Assembly: GCF_003063335.1 (NCBI RefSeq)
Contig: NZ_NERX01000001.1
Location: 620,001 to 684,000 of the forward strand
Source of the DNA: Limnohabitans sp. MMS-10A-192
GTDB taxonomy: Bacteria > Pseudomonadota > Gammaproteobacteria > Burkholderiales > Burkholderiaceae_C
DNA length: 64,000 nt
Direction: 5' to 3'
In this document: in pieces, positions 37,817 through 45,913 of the stretch
Layout: every line of letters begins with the position of its first letter
How positions within the stretch are numbered: position 1 is the first letter of the stretch
Made by a program: the position numbers and the translations under genes
The notes under the pieces: generated by a model
Told to the model about the DNA's origin: nothing
Databases searched by the model: none
What the model saw: only the letters and a program-made list of their open reading frames with translations

Positions 37817-38896
37817 TCAAATCGCCTGCCCCGAGGCCTGACAAAACAAATGCATGGCCGAGGGATCGAGGTAGAGGGTTTGCGCAGTGCCTGAGGGGGA
37901 CTTGAAACTGGCCGCACACCGCGCGACCAACTCCACATGCCCCACTTGGAATGTGACCAGTGTCTCTGCACCCAAGGGCTCGCTGATGACCACCTTGGCA
38001 GGCACGGCCACCTCGCCGGGCACATGCCGAGGCGCCAGCGCCAGGTTTTCCGGGCGGATACCAAAAACATGCCCCGCAGAGCTGCCGGCACGCGCCAGCA
38101 ACTCGGCAGGCAATGCGATTCGGGCACCCAAGCCAAGATCGGCGCCCAAGGCATCGATGTGACAGGCCACCAGATTCATGGGCGGGCTGCCCGTAAAGCC
38201 TGCCACAAACTGCGCGGCAGGACGGTTGTAGATCTCGTCAGGGCTGGCGTATTGCATTTTGTGCCCAGCACTGAGCACGGAAATGCGGTCGGCCAAGGTC
38301 ATGGCTTCGACTTGGTCGTGCGTCACATAAATGATGGTGGCACCCAGGCGCTGATGGAGCTTTTTGATTTCGCTGCGCATTTCGTTGCGCAACTGAGCGT
38401 CCAGATTCGACAAAGGCTCGTCAAACAAAAAAACCTTGGGTTGTCGAACGATGGCCCGGCCAATGGCAACCCGTTGGCGCTGTCCGCCAGACAAAGCCGC
38501 CGGTTTGCGGTCCAGCATGTGGTCGATGCGCAGCAAACGAGCCGCATCCATCACACGCGTTTTGATTTCTTCTTCAGGTGTCTTTCGCAAACGCAAGCCG
38601 AATGCCATGTTGTCATAAAGGCTCTTGTGCGGATACAGCGCATAGTCTTGAAAAACCATGGCGATGTCCCGGTTGCGGGGCGGCTCATCGTTCACGCGCT
38701 TGCCATCGATCAGCACATCGCCCTCGGTGATGGTTTCCAGGCCCGCGATCATGCGCAGCAAGGTGGACTTGCCGCAGCCCGATGGGCCGACAAACACCAC
38801 GAACTCGCCATGGCGGATGTCCAGATCAATGCCGTGGATGACCTTGTTTTTCCCGTCGTAGGATTTCTGAACTTGACGAAGCTGGACCGATGCCAT
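37817..38896 (-). CDS. Sugar ABC transporter ATP-binding protein (UgpC/MalK-like)
   Basis: 359 residues. Walker A is GPSGCGKST, the signature LSGGQRQRVAIGRA, Walker B VFLFDEPLSNLD, and the H-loop YVTHDQVEAM. A C-terminal TOBE/regulatory domain spans about 235-355 (FGIRPENLAL). It energises import through the two permeases. It is the first gene of the ABC operon, 116 bases downstream of the Gfo/Idh/MocA stop; that gap contains a palindrome, so the importer may have its own promoter. Confidence 0.94.
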   Translation of the reverse strand: MASVQLRQVQKSYDGKNKVIHGIDLDIRHGEFVVFVGPSGCGKSTLLRMIAGLETITEGDVLIDGKRVNDEPPRNRDIAMVFQDYALYPHKSLYDNMAFGLRLRKTPEEEIKTRVMDAARLLRIDHMLDRKPAALSGGQRQRVAIGRAIVRQPKVFLFDEPLSNLDAQLRNEMRSEIKKLHQRLGATIIYVTHDQVEAMTLADRISVLSAGHKMQYASPDEIYNRPAAQFVAGFTGSPPMNLVACHIDALGADLGLGARIALPAELLARAGSSAGHVFGIRPENLALAPRHVPGEVAVPAKVVISEPLGAETLVTFQVGHVELVARCAASFKSPSGTAQTLYLDPSAMHLFCQASGQAI

Positions 38897-38958
38897 GTGC
38901 TTTTAACTCTGGTGATATTGGAAAACAAGCCGCCGCTGTGGCGTGAATGAATAATAGA

Positions 38959-38970
38959 TGACTTGAGTCA
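38959..38970. promoter_or_regulatory. Palindrome upstream of the sugar importer operon
   Basis: TGACT-TG-AGTCA, 63-74 bases upstream of the ATPase gene start on the minus strand. The arms are perfect 5-base repeats around a 2-base spacer, in an AT-rich stretch that probably holds the promoter. Operator candidate only. Confidence 0.35.
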
Positions 38971-39012
38971 ATAAAGATGTTGGGGTTATCGCGAAGGCCA
39001 GGACCCAAACGC

Positions 39013-40161
39013 TTAAAACTTGAGCAACTCCGACCAAGAAAAATCGCCCTGGGTCAGATCCACCGCCTGACCGGTTCGGGCTGACTCCTGCGCAGCCAGG
39101 CCCATGATCACGGCTGCCAAGCCATCGCGCAAGCCCACCTCGACAGCGCCCTGCCCCCGCACGACGGCGTTGAACTTTTGGTGCTGGTACAAGGTCGATC
39201 CGTTGTGGTCGCCTGCGGCCAAGGCCTGGGGGTCGACCGGCACATCCAGCTCGCGCGGGCCTTTGGGCTCGCGGGGGCTGATGACCAGCTTGGGCACGGG
39301 CGCATCGCCCAAGTGCTGGGGCCAAAAGCGGCCGGGGCCGGGTACGAAACATTCGGCTTTGCCCAGCGGACCCACCACCGAAATTTCTTCCTGGTACCGG
39401 GCGCCTTCTGCAAACATGCACAGCTCCAGCATGGCCCGCTGACCCGATGCGAAATCGACGATCACATAGGCGTTGTCCAGAATGTCCGGCGTGCCATCGG
39501 CGTAGGTTTCATCGAGGTGGTTGTGGTCCACCCCGGCCGAGGCGTACACGCGCACCGGCTCGCTTTGCGTCAGGTGGCGCATCAGGTCAAAAAAGTGGCA
39601 GCACTTTTCGACCAGCGTGCCGCCGGTGTAACGGTTGAAACGGTTCCAGTCGCCCACCTTGACCAAGAATGGAAACCGGTGCTCCCGGATGGTGATCATC
39701 TTGACCGGACCGGTGTTGTGCTGGCCATGCACCTCGCCCGCCAAGGCGGTCACGGGGGGCATGTAGCGGTATTCCATGGCCACCCAGATCGGCGCGGGGT
39801 AACTGGCTTGCAAAGCTGCCAGGCTGCGCACATCGTCCAAGCTGGTGCAGGCGGGCTTTTCCAGGAGCACCGGCAGCGGGCGCAGGCGGGCAATCTCGCG
39901 CAACTGCTCGGCGTGGCAAAAGTTGGGGCTGGCGATCAGCAGGCAATCCACATCGGGCGACTGCACCACCTCGGCCAGGCTCGCGGCACTTTGCGCGCCC
40001 GGCACCATGGCCAAGCTGCTCGCCAGCATGGCGGCATCGGGTTCAAAAATGCGCGTCACCTGCGCCCCTGGCAGCAAGGCGATGTTGCGCAAATGCTCTT
40101 GGCCCATCATGCCGCAGCCGATGATGCCGTAACGTGTGGTGCTGATGCTTGCCGTTGTCAT
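39013..40161 (-). CDS. Gfo/Idh/MocA-family oxidoreductase (candidate NAD-dependent glycosidase)
   Basis: 382 residues from the ATG at 40161; a TTG at 40188 is also in frame. The N-terminal Rossmann motif is GIIGCGMMGQEHL, the family motif LLEKPACTS contains the EKP signature, and the C-terminal half includes GGTLVEKCCHFFDLM. Most relatives oxidise sugars or inositol with NAD; some (GH4/GH109-like logic, and GH188 sulfoquinovosidases in this superfamily) use transient oxidation to cleave glycosides. It lies between glpD and a sugar importer, and no conventional glycosidase gene is in the cluster, so a glycoside-cleaving role is attractive but unproven. Confidence 0.9.
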   Translation of the reverse strand: MTTASISTTRYGIIGCGMMGQEHLRNIALLPGAQVTRIFEPDAAMLASSLAMVPGAQSAASLAEVVQSPDVDCLLIASPNFCHAEQLREIARLRPLPVLLEKPACTSLDDVRSLAALQASYPAPIWVAMEYRYMPPVTALAGEVHGQHNTGPVKMITIREHRFPFLVKVGDWNRFNRYTGGTLVEKCCHFFDLMRHLTQSEPVRVYASAGVDHNHLDETYADGTPDILDNAYVIVDFASGQRAMLELCMFAEGARYQEEISVVGPLGKAECFVPGPGRFWPQHLGDAPVPKLVISPREPKGPRELDVPVDPQALAAGDHNGSTLYQHQKFNAVVRGQGAVEVGLRDGLAAVIMGLAAQESARTGQAVDLTQGDFSWSELLKF

Positions 40162-40203
40162 CGTGTTCAAAGCCCGTTCTGTGTTCAATTCAAGTTTAAA
40201 AAT

Positions 40204-41856
40204 TCAGTCGGCCAGCGTGTAGCGCCGGCACAAAGCCAAAAACGCATCCAGTTGGGGATCGATCCCGGTTTCTGCTTGCAGCAAGGCCGCCACCGCTGGC
40301 GCCATCCGGGCAGCTTGCCGCGCATCCAAAAACAGCGCACGCCAGCGACGCGCAAGCATATCCTCAACCGTCAGGGCCCACTCGTTGCGTGCGGCAAAAC
40401 GCACCATCGCCTCGGTCAGGCCCATGCCCAGATCATGCTCGGCGCCCGGCAAAGCCAGCACCTGAGCGGCTTCGCTGCCCCACAAATGCAAGCCCGGCGC
40501 TTCGCTGATCGCATGCACGGCTTGGCCCGCGTCGGGCGCACCCACCAGCCGGTGCTGCCCTGTTTTGGCCGGCTCTTGCGCGGCAGACGGCAAATCGTGG
40601 TGTTCCAGCATCGCGTGCATGACCTGCGCGGCCATGCTGCGGTAAGTTGTCCATTTGCCCCCGGTCACGGTGAACATGCCGGGCGCTTCGCGGCGAATGA
40701 GGTGCTCCCTCGACATCTGGCTGGTCAAGCCACCCTGGGCTTTATCGACCAAGGGGCGAAGCCCCACCCAAACACTGCGCACATCGGCCCGCGTCAAGCT
40801 CACACCCAGAGACTGGCGGGTTTCGCGAAACAGAAAATCCAGCTCCTCTTGCAAGGGCAAAGGCTCCAGCGGCGCATCGCCGCGTGGTGTGTCGGTGGTG
40901 CCGATCAGGGTGGCGCCCAACCAGGGCACCGCAAACAGTACGCGGCCATCGGCAGTGCGGGGAATCAAGACCGCCTCTTGAATGGGCAAACGCTCGCGCG
41001 CGACCACCAAGTGCACGCCCTGGCTGGGCTTGACCAGCGCTTTGACCGGCTCTTGGCCCGCCCAAGGCTGCAAAACCATTTGGCGCAAAGCGTCCACCCA
41101 AACCCCGGTGGCATTGACCACGCAACGGGCCTGCAGGGTCGAGGTCTGGCCATCGCGTTCGTTGAACAAGCTGACTTGCCAGCCTTGCGCCGAGGGCGCC
41201 AAAGCCGTGACCCGCATGTGGTTGTGCACGCTGGCCCCGGCCTGGCGCGCCGTTTTGGCCAAGGCCAGGGCCAGCCGGGCGTCTTCAAATTGACCGTCCC
41301 AATAGCGCATGCCCGCCACCATGCGCGGCAAACCCGGCAAACCCGGCAAACCCGGCAAACCCGGCAAACAGCGCAGCAATGCCTGCTTCGACAAAGCCGT
41401 CGTGGCCCCCAAGCTCATGCGGCCAGACAACCATTGATAAGCCTTGAGCCCCAGCCCAGTCCACGCCCAAGACCACCAGCCCTTGCCCGGCACCACAAAC
41501 GCCAAAGGCTGCGCCAGATGAGGCGCCAGCGCCAAGACCGTGGCCCGCTCGCGCAAAGCCTCGCGCACCAAACGCCAACGGCCTTGCGCCAAATAACGCA
41601 CGCCGCCGTGCAGCAATTTGGTCGAACGCGAAGAGGTTCCAGCAGCAAAGTCCCGCGCTTCCACCAAGGTCACGCGGCGGCCTTCCAAGGCGGCTTGCAC
41701 CGCCACACCCAAGCCCGTGGCGCCACCGCCGATGACCAAGAGGTCCCAGACAGTGTCTTTCGCTTCACCACCCAAACCCTGATTTTTCAAAATAAGATCC
41801 CAAACAATCAACAATTTATGATTTATTCGATTCGTTTTTGATTGTATAGAGCCCAT
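40204..41856 (-). CDS. glpD: FAD-dependent glycerol-3-phosphate dehydrogenase GlpD
   Basis: 550 residues as drawn. The FAD motif is LLVIGGGATGLG, followed by SSRSTKLLHGGVRYL, RATVLALAPHLAQP and TDTPRGDAPLEPLP. It oxidises glycerol-3-phosphate to DHAP at the inner face of the membrane, delivering electrons to quinone. Two oddities. First, the N-terminal 35 or so codons are AT-rich and unlike relatives, so the true start may be a downstream TTG (near 41790 or 41775). Second, residues before RMVAGMRYW contain a leucine-proline-glycine repeat from a 9-base tandem array. It is divergent from glpR, its expected repressor. Confidence 0.9.
   Translation of the reverse strand: MGSIQSKTNRINHKLLIVWDLILKNQGLGGEAKDTVWDLLVIGGGATGLGVAVQAALEGRRVTLVEARDFAAGTSSRSTKLLHGGVRYLAQGRWRLVREALRERATVLALAPHLAQPLAFVVPGKGWWSWAWTGLGLKAYQWLSGRMSLGATTALSKQALLRCLPGLPGLPGLPGLPRMVAGMRYWDGQFEDARLALALAKTARQAGASVHNHMRVTALAPSAQGWQVSLFNERDGQTSTLQARCVVNATGVWVDALRQMVLQPWAGQEPVKALVKPSQGVHLVVARERLPIQEAVLIPRTADGRVLFAVPWLGATLIGTTDTPRGDAPLEPLPLQEELDFLFRETRQSLGVSLTRADVRSVWVGLRPLVDKAQGGLTSQMSREHLIRREAPGMFTVTGGKWTTYRSMAAQVMHAMLEHHDLPSAAQEPAKTGQHRLVGAPDAGQAVHAISEAPGLHLWGSEAAQVLALPGAEHDLGMGLTEAMVRFAARNEWALTVEDMLARRWRALFLDARQAARMAPAVAALLQAETGIDPQLDAFLALCRRYTLAD
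41326..41370. repeat. 9-base tandem repeat inside glpD
   Basis: Unit CGGCAAACC repeated five times (the last copy differs at its final base). On the coding strand it gives repeated Leu-Pro-Gly. Because the unit is 9 bases, copy-number change would not shift the frame. Confidence 0.9.
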
Positions 41857-41925
41857 GCGCGCAAATTGCGTTATTCTTGACCGCCTAGTGAAGACCCCTA
41901 GTCCAGCACCTCAACGAGCACACTC

Positions 41926-42705
41926 ATGGCCCTGAACCCCAGACAAATTGCCATCTTGCAATCCGTGCGCGAGCAAGGCAGCGTCAAAACCGAAGAGCTG
42001 GCCGAAGAGTTCGGCATCACCTTGCAAACCGCCCGACGCGACATCCAGCGCCTGACCGAGGCGGCCGAGCTGGAGCGCTTTCATGGCGGCGTGCGAGCCG
42101 TGGACTCGTCCACCCGCAACACCACTTACACCGAACGGCAACGCACCCAGTCAGAAGCCAAGCAAGACATTGCCCGGCAAGTGGCCGCCGCCATTCCACA
42201 TGGGGCCAGCCTGTTCATGAACATCGGCACCACCGTGGAAGCCGTGGCCAGCGAACTGCTGCACCACCGCGACCTGCGCGTGGTGACCAACAACCTGCAT
42301 GTGGCCCGCATCTTGGCGGCCAACCCGCAGTGCGAAGTGGTGGTGGCCGGCGGCACCGTGCGCCACGAAGACCTGGGCGTGGTCGGCGAAGCGGCGCTGA
42401 ACTTCATCCGCCAATTCAAGGTGGACATTGGCCTGATCGGCATCAGCGGCATCGACGCCGACGGCACCCTGCGCGACTACGACATGCGCGAAGTCATGGT
42501 CGCCCGCGCCATCGTCGAACAATCCCGCCAAGTCTGGCTGGTGGCCGACCACAGCAAATTCGACCGTCCGGCCATGATTGAGATGGCCCCGCTGAAAGTG
42601 GTGCACACCCTGTTCACCGACATGGCGCCAGCGCCTGCTCAGCAACGGTTGATGGCGGAATTGGGGGTGCGGTGCGTAGTGGCACAGTCCCCCGTTCAGG
42701 ATTGA
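41926..42705 (+). CDS. glpR: DeoR/GlpR-family transcriptional repressor
   Basis: 259 residues. The DeoR-type helix-turn-helix is VKTEELAEEFGITLQTARRD. The C-terminal sugar-phosphate sensor has FMNIGTTVEAVASELL, VTNNLHVARIL and LIGISGIDADG, which fit GlpR best within the family. It likely represses glpD and responds to glycerol-3-phosphate. The 69-base gap to the glpD ATG, plus the AT-rich start of that frame, contains the divergent promoters. Convergent with ygiQ across 16 bases. Confidence 0.92.
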   Translation: MALNPRQIAILQSVREQGSVKTEELAEEFGITLQTARRDIQRLTEAAELERFHGGVRAVDSSTRNTTYTERQRTQSEAKQDIARQVAAAIPHGASLFMNIGTTVEAVASELLHHRDLRVVTNNLHVARILAANPQCEVVVAGGTVRHEDLGVVGEAALNFIRQFKVDIGLIGISGIDADGTLRDYDMREVMVARAIVEQSRQVWLVADHSKFDRPAMIEMAPLKVVHTLFTDMAPAPAQQRLMAELGVRCVVAQSPVQD

Positions 42706-42721
42706 ATCCCGAACAGTTGCC

Positions 42722-45184
42722 TTAGATTTTCTTGCGCGGTGGCAAGCCCGTGTGCTGAGTCAGCAGTTGACCTTTTTTAGGCTGCCCAAAGCGCTTGGGC
42801 TTGGTCGACAAGGCCACCGATGACTTCTCCCCTGCCCCGGTGCTGTTTTTGCGTCGTGCGCTCTTGTAGCCGTCTTCGGCCAGCGGCTGCCAGCTCGGAA
42901 TCAGGTGATGCTTGCCGTTCCCAATCAAGTCCGCCCGGCCCATGGCCTTGAGTGCTTCGCGCAGCAGGGGCCAGTTGTTGGCGTCGTGGTAGCGCAAAAA
43001 CGCTTTGTGCAGGCGACGGCGTTTGTCGCCTTTGACCACGTCCACTTTTTCGCTGTCGCGGGTGATTTTGCGCAGCGGGTTGCGGGTGGAGTGGTACATG
43101 GCCGTGGCCGTGGCCATGGGGCTGGGGTAAAAGGTTTGCACCTGGTCGGCCCTGAAGCCGTTCTTTTTGAGCCAGATGGCCAGGTTCATCATGTCTTCGT
43201 CGCTGGTGCCTGGGTGGGCGGCGATGAAGTACGGGATGAGGAACTGCTTTTTGCCGACTTCTTCGCTGTACTTGTCGAACATCGACTTGAAGCGGTCGTA
43301 GGTGCCGATGCCCGGCTTCATCATCTTGGACAGCGGGCCGCCCTCGGTGTGCTCGGGCGCAATCTTCAGGTAGCCGCCCACATGGTGCTGCACCAGCTCT
43401 TTCACGTACTCGGGCGACTGCACGGCCAAGTCATAACGCAGACCAGAGCCGATCAAGATTTTCTTGATGCCCTTCAAGTTGCGCGCCCGGCGGTACATGT
43501 TGATCAGCGGACCATGGTCGGTGGTCAGGTTCTGGCAGATGCCGGGGAAGACGCAGCTCGGTTTGCGGCAGGCCGATTCGATCTCGGGGCTGCGGCAGCC
43601 CAGGCGGTACATATTGGCCGTGGGGCCGCCCAGGTCAGAGATGACGCCGGTGAAGCCTTTGACCTTGTCGCGGATGTCTTCCACCTCGCGGATGACGGAT
43701 TCTTCGGAGCGGCTTTGGATGATGCGGCCTTCGTGCTCGGTGATGGAGCAGAAGGTGCAGCCGCCAAAGCAGCCCCGCATGATGTTCACGGAAAAGCGGA
43801 TCATCTCCCAGGCGGGGATCTTGGTCGCGTGGTCGTGGCTGCCGTTCTCGTCGGCATAGCGCGGGTGCGGGCTGCGGGCATACGGCAGGTCGAACACATG
43901 GTCCATCTCTGCCGTGGTCAGCGGAATGGGCGGCGGCGTGATCCACACGTCGCGGGCGGTGTGGCCTTCGCCGTGCGCTTGCACCAGGCAGCGGGCGTTG
44001 CCGGGGTTGGTTTCCAGGTGCAGCACGCGGTTGGCGTGGGCATACAGCACGGGGTCGGACTTGACCTGCTCGTAGCTGGGCAGGCGGATGACACTTTTGT
44101 CACGCGGCGGCACTTTGTGGGTGCCTTTGCCGCGCAGGGCTGGGTTGGGCACAAAGGTGAGCGGCTGGATGGCTGCTTGCACGGTGCGGGCTTGTGCCAC
44201 AGCAGCCGACAAATCGGCTTCAACGCCCGATGCGTCATTCCCGCGAACGCGGGAATCCATGGATGCCGGGTCAAGCCCGGCATGACGTTCTGTCGTGGGC
44301 GTGTTGCCCGATTGACGGTTGGCGTTTTGCGCATCGGCCACTTCCTTGGCCTCTTCCTCACGGGCGCAAGTGGCGCCCTGCTCCCGAGCCTGGTCCGAAA
44401 TCATCAAATACGGGTTGATGTGTGCCTCAACGTGCCCGGGCGTGTCCACACTGGTGGAGTCGATCTCGAACCAGCCATCTGGGGTCTCGCGGCGCACAAA
44501 GGCGGTGCCGCGCACGTCGGTGATCTGCTGAACCGGCTCACGGGCGGCCAAGCGGTGGGCAATCTCGACAATCGCACGCTCGGCGTTGCCGTACAGCAGC
44601 AAGTCGCACTTGCTGTCCACCACCACAGAGCGGCGGACTTTGTCAGACCAGTAGTCGTAATGCGCGATGCGGCGCAGGCTGCCTTCGATGCCACCCAGCA
44701 CGATCGGCACTTCGGGGAACGCTTCACGGCAGCGCTGGCTGTAGACGATGGCGGCGCGGTCAGGCCGCTTGCCGCCCACGTCGCCGGGGGTGTAGGCGTC
44801 GTCGCTGCGGATTTTGCGGTCCGCCGTGTAGCGGTTGATCATCGAATCCATGTTGCCGCTGGTCACGCCCCAAAACAGGTTGGGTTGGCCCAGTTCTTTG
44901 AAGGCATCGGCGCTGGTCCAGTCGGGCTGGGCGATGATGCCGACCCGAAAACCCTGGTTTTCCAGCATGCGGCCAATGACCGACATGCCAAAGCTGGGGT
45001 GGTCCACATAGGCGTCGCCCGTGACGATGATGATGTCGCAGCTGTCCCAGCCCAGTTGGGTCATTTCGGCGCGGCTCATCGGCAAAAACGGAGCCGTGCC
45101 AAAGCGCTGCGCCCAGTACTTGCGGTAACTGGTCAGCGGCTTGGCGTCGCGCGGGAAAAAGGAGACGTCAACAAAGGCGTTCAT
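42722..45184 (-). CDS. YgiQ-family radical SAM protein
   Basis: 820 residues from the ATG at 45184 ([17 protein letters not shown] is the usual N-terminus). The radical SAM cysteines are in [15 protein letters not shown], and other family segments are [17 protein letters not shown] and [11 protein letters not shown]. Function of the family is not established. A non-conserved stretch before the radical SAM domain (about residues 285-330) is low in complexity and includes [19 protein letters not shown], which is a translated palindromic repeat at 44233-44287. The reading frame is intact, so the insert is tolerated. Confidence 0.92.
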   Translation of the reverse strand: MNAFVDVSFFPRDAKPLTSYRKYWAQRFGTAPFLPMSRAEMTQLGWDSCDIIIVTGDAYVDHPSFGMSVIGRMLENQGFRVGIIAQPDWTSADAFKELGQPNLFWGVTSGNMDSMINRYTADRKIRSDDAYTPGDVGGKRPDRAAIVYSQRCREAFPEVPIVLGGIEGSLRRIAHYDYWSDKVRRSVVVDSKCDLLLYGNAERAIVEIAHRLAAREPVQQITDVRGTAFVRRETPDGWFEIDSTSVDTPGHVEAHINPYLMISDQAREQGATCAREEEAKEVADAQNANRQSGNTPTTERHAGLDPASMDSRVRGNDASGVEADLSAAVAQARTVQAAIQPLTFVPNPALRGKGTHKVPPRDKSVIRLPSYEQVKSDPVLYAHANRVLHLETNPGNARCLVQAHGEGHTARDVWITPPPIPLTTAEMDHVFDLPYARSPHPRYADENGSHDHATKIPAWEMIRFSVNIMRGCFGGCTFCSITEHEGRIIQSRSEESVIREVEDIRDKVKGFTGVISDLGGPTANMYRLGCRSPEIESACRKPSCVFPGICQNLTTDHGPLINMYRRARNLKGIKKILIGSGLRYDLAVQSPEYVKELVQHHVGGYLKIAPEHTEGGPLSKMMKPGIGTYDRFKSMFDKYSEEVGKKQFLIPYFIAAHPGTSDEDMMNLAIWLKKNGFRADQVQTFYPSPMATATAMYHSTRNPLRKITRDSEKVDVVKGDKRRRLHKAFLRYHDANNWPLLREALKAMGRADLIGNGKHHLIPSWQPLAEDGYKSARRKNSTGAGEKSSVALSTKPKRFGQPKKGQLLTQHTGLPPRKKI
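44233..44287. repeat. REP/RPE-like palindromic element inserted in ygiQ
   Basis: 55 bases framed by CGTCAT and ATGACG. Two hairpins: ATTCCCGC/GCGGGAAT with loop GAAC, and ATGCCGGG/CCCGGCAT with loop TCAAG. This is the structure of dispersed palindromic repeats known from many proteobacteria, usually found between genes; here it is in frame inside a coding region. Confidence 0.85.
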
Positions 45185-45289
45185 GGGCTTGCACTCGGGA
45201 TAACCCGCTAGTGTAGGGGTTTGGGGGTGAGCGTGTGCGCCAGATGGGTATTGGCGATCGCTTCGCTGGGCATGGCAAATCGACCTTAC

Positions 45290-45370
45290 CTGTCGCAAAA
45301 ATATTACATAAATTTATTTAAAATAAAAGAAATAGTAATTTAAAAATGAATTCTTCAAGGGGGAACAGGC
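45290..45370. promoter_or_regulatory. AT-rich divergent promoter region of ygiQ and the H-NOX gene
   Basis: The 186-base gap turns sharply AT-rich from about 45297 (runs such as AAATTTATTTAAAATAAAAG), unlike the rest of the window. No clear -35/-10 pair with standard spacing can be picked out. GGGGGAAC precedes the H-NOX start as its ribosome-binding site. AT-rich promoters of this kind often bind nucleoid proteins. Confidence 0.5.
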
Positions 45371-45913
45371 ATGAAAGGCGTCGTATTCACAGAGTTTCTG
45401 GACATGGTCGAAAAACGCCATGGTGCAGACTTTGTTGATGACATCATTGAAGATAGCCACTTGTCATCCGGTGGGTCTTACACGGCGGTGGGCACCTACC
45501 CTCATACCGAGATGGTGTCTTTGATTCATGCATTGGCGGCAAGGAACCAATGTGCCGTGCCGGTGTTGATGCTGGACTTTGGCCACCATCTTTTCGGACG
45601 ATTTCATGCCAACTACCCCACGTTCTTTGACAATGTGCATTGCGCACTTGACTTCATGGAGGGGATCGAGAACATCATCCACGCCGAAGTGCGCAAACTC
45701 TATCCGGATGCTGAACTGCCCAAATTTGAAGTGGAATACAGAGACTCAAAACAATTGAGGCTGCTGTACGACTCTCACCGTCACTTTGAAGATCTGGCCG
45801 AAGGGCTCATCTTGGGCTGCATTGACCATTTTGGAGTGCCGCACCAACTTCAGCGTGAAAATGACGTTTCAGGCCCACAAGGAAAAACCCGCTTCATTTT
45901 GACTCGGCTATGA
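45371..45913 (+). CDS. H-NOX heme protein (nitric oxide sensor)
   Basis: 180 residues, the full length of a stand-alone H-NOX domain. It starts [14 protein letters not shown]; the proximal heme ligand is predicted as H104 in [11 protein letters not shown], and the heme-propionate motif YxSxR is Y133-S135-R137 in LLYDSHRHF. The position that carries the distal tyrosine in oxygen-binding H-NOX (two residues after the aligned tyrosine/phenylalanine) is leucine here, so NO rather than O2 is the expected ligand. The stop overlaps the kinase start (ATGA). In characterised pairs NO-bound H-NOX inhibits the kinase. Confidence 0.95.
   Translation: MKGVVFTEFLDMVEKRHGADFVDDIIEDSHLSSGGSYTAVGTYPHTEMVSLIHALAARNQCAVPVLMLDFGHHLFGRFHANYPTFFDNVHCALDFMEGIENIIHAEVRKLYPDAELPKFEVEYRDSKQLRLLYDSHRHFEDLAEGLILGCIDHFGVPHQLQRENDVSGPQGKTRFILTRL

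Noticed and set aside
39178..41841. 887-codon plus-strand open frame opposite the Gfo/Idh/MocA gene and glpD
   Set aside because: It spans two unrelated genes on the other strand and shows no domain; it includes a translated version of the 9-base repeat (RQTRQT) but nothing else convincing.
40204..42705. glpD plus the ABC genes as a glycerol or glycerol-3-phosphate (Ugp/GlpSTPQV) importer locus
   Set aside because: The binding protein lacks UgpB-like segments and only one ATPase gene is present, so a sugar importer fits better; not excluded completely.
42905..45211. 768-codon plus-strand open frame opposite ygiQ
   Set aside because: Shadow of a clear radical SAM gene; low-complexity Val/Gly/His-rich product.
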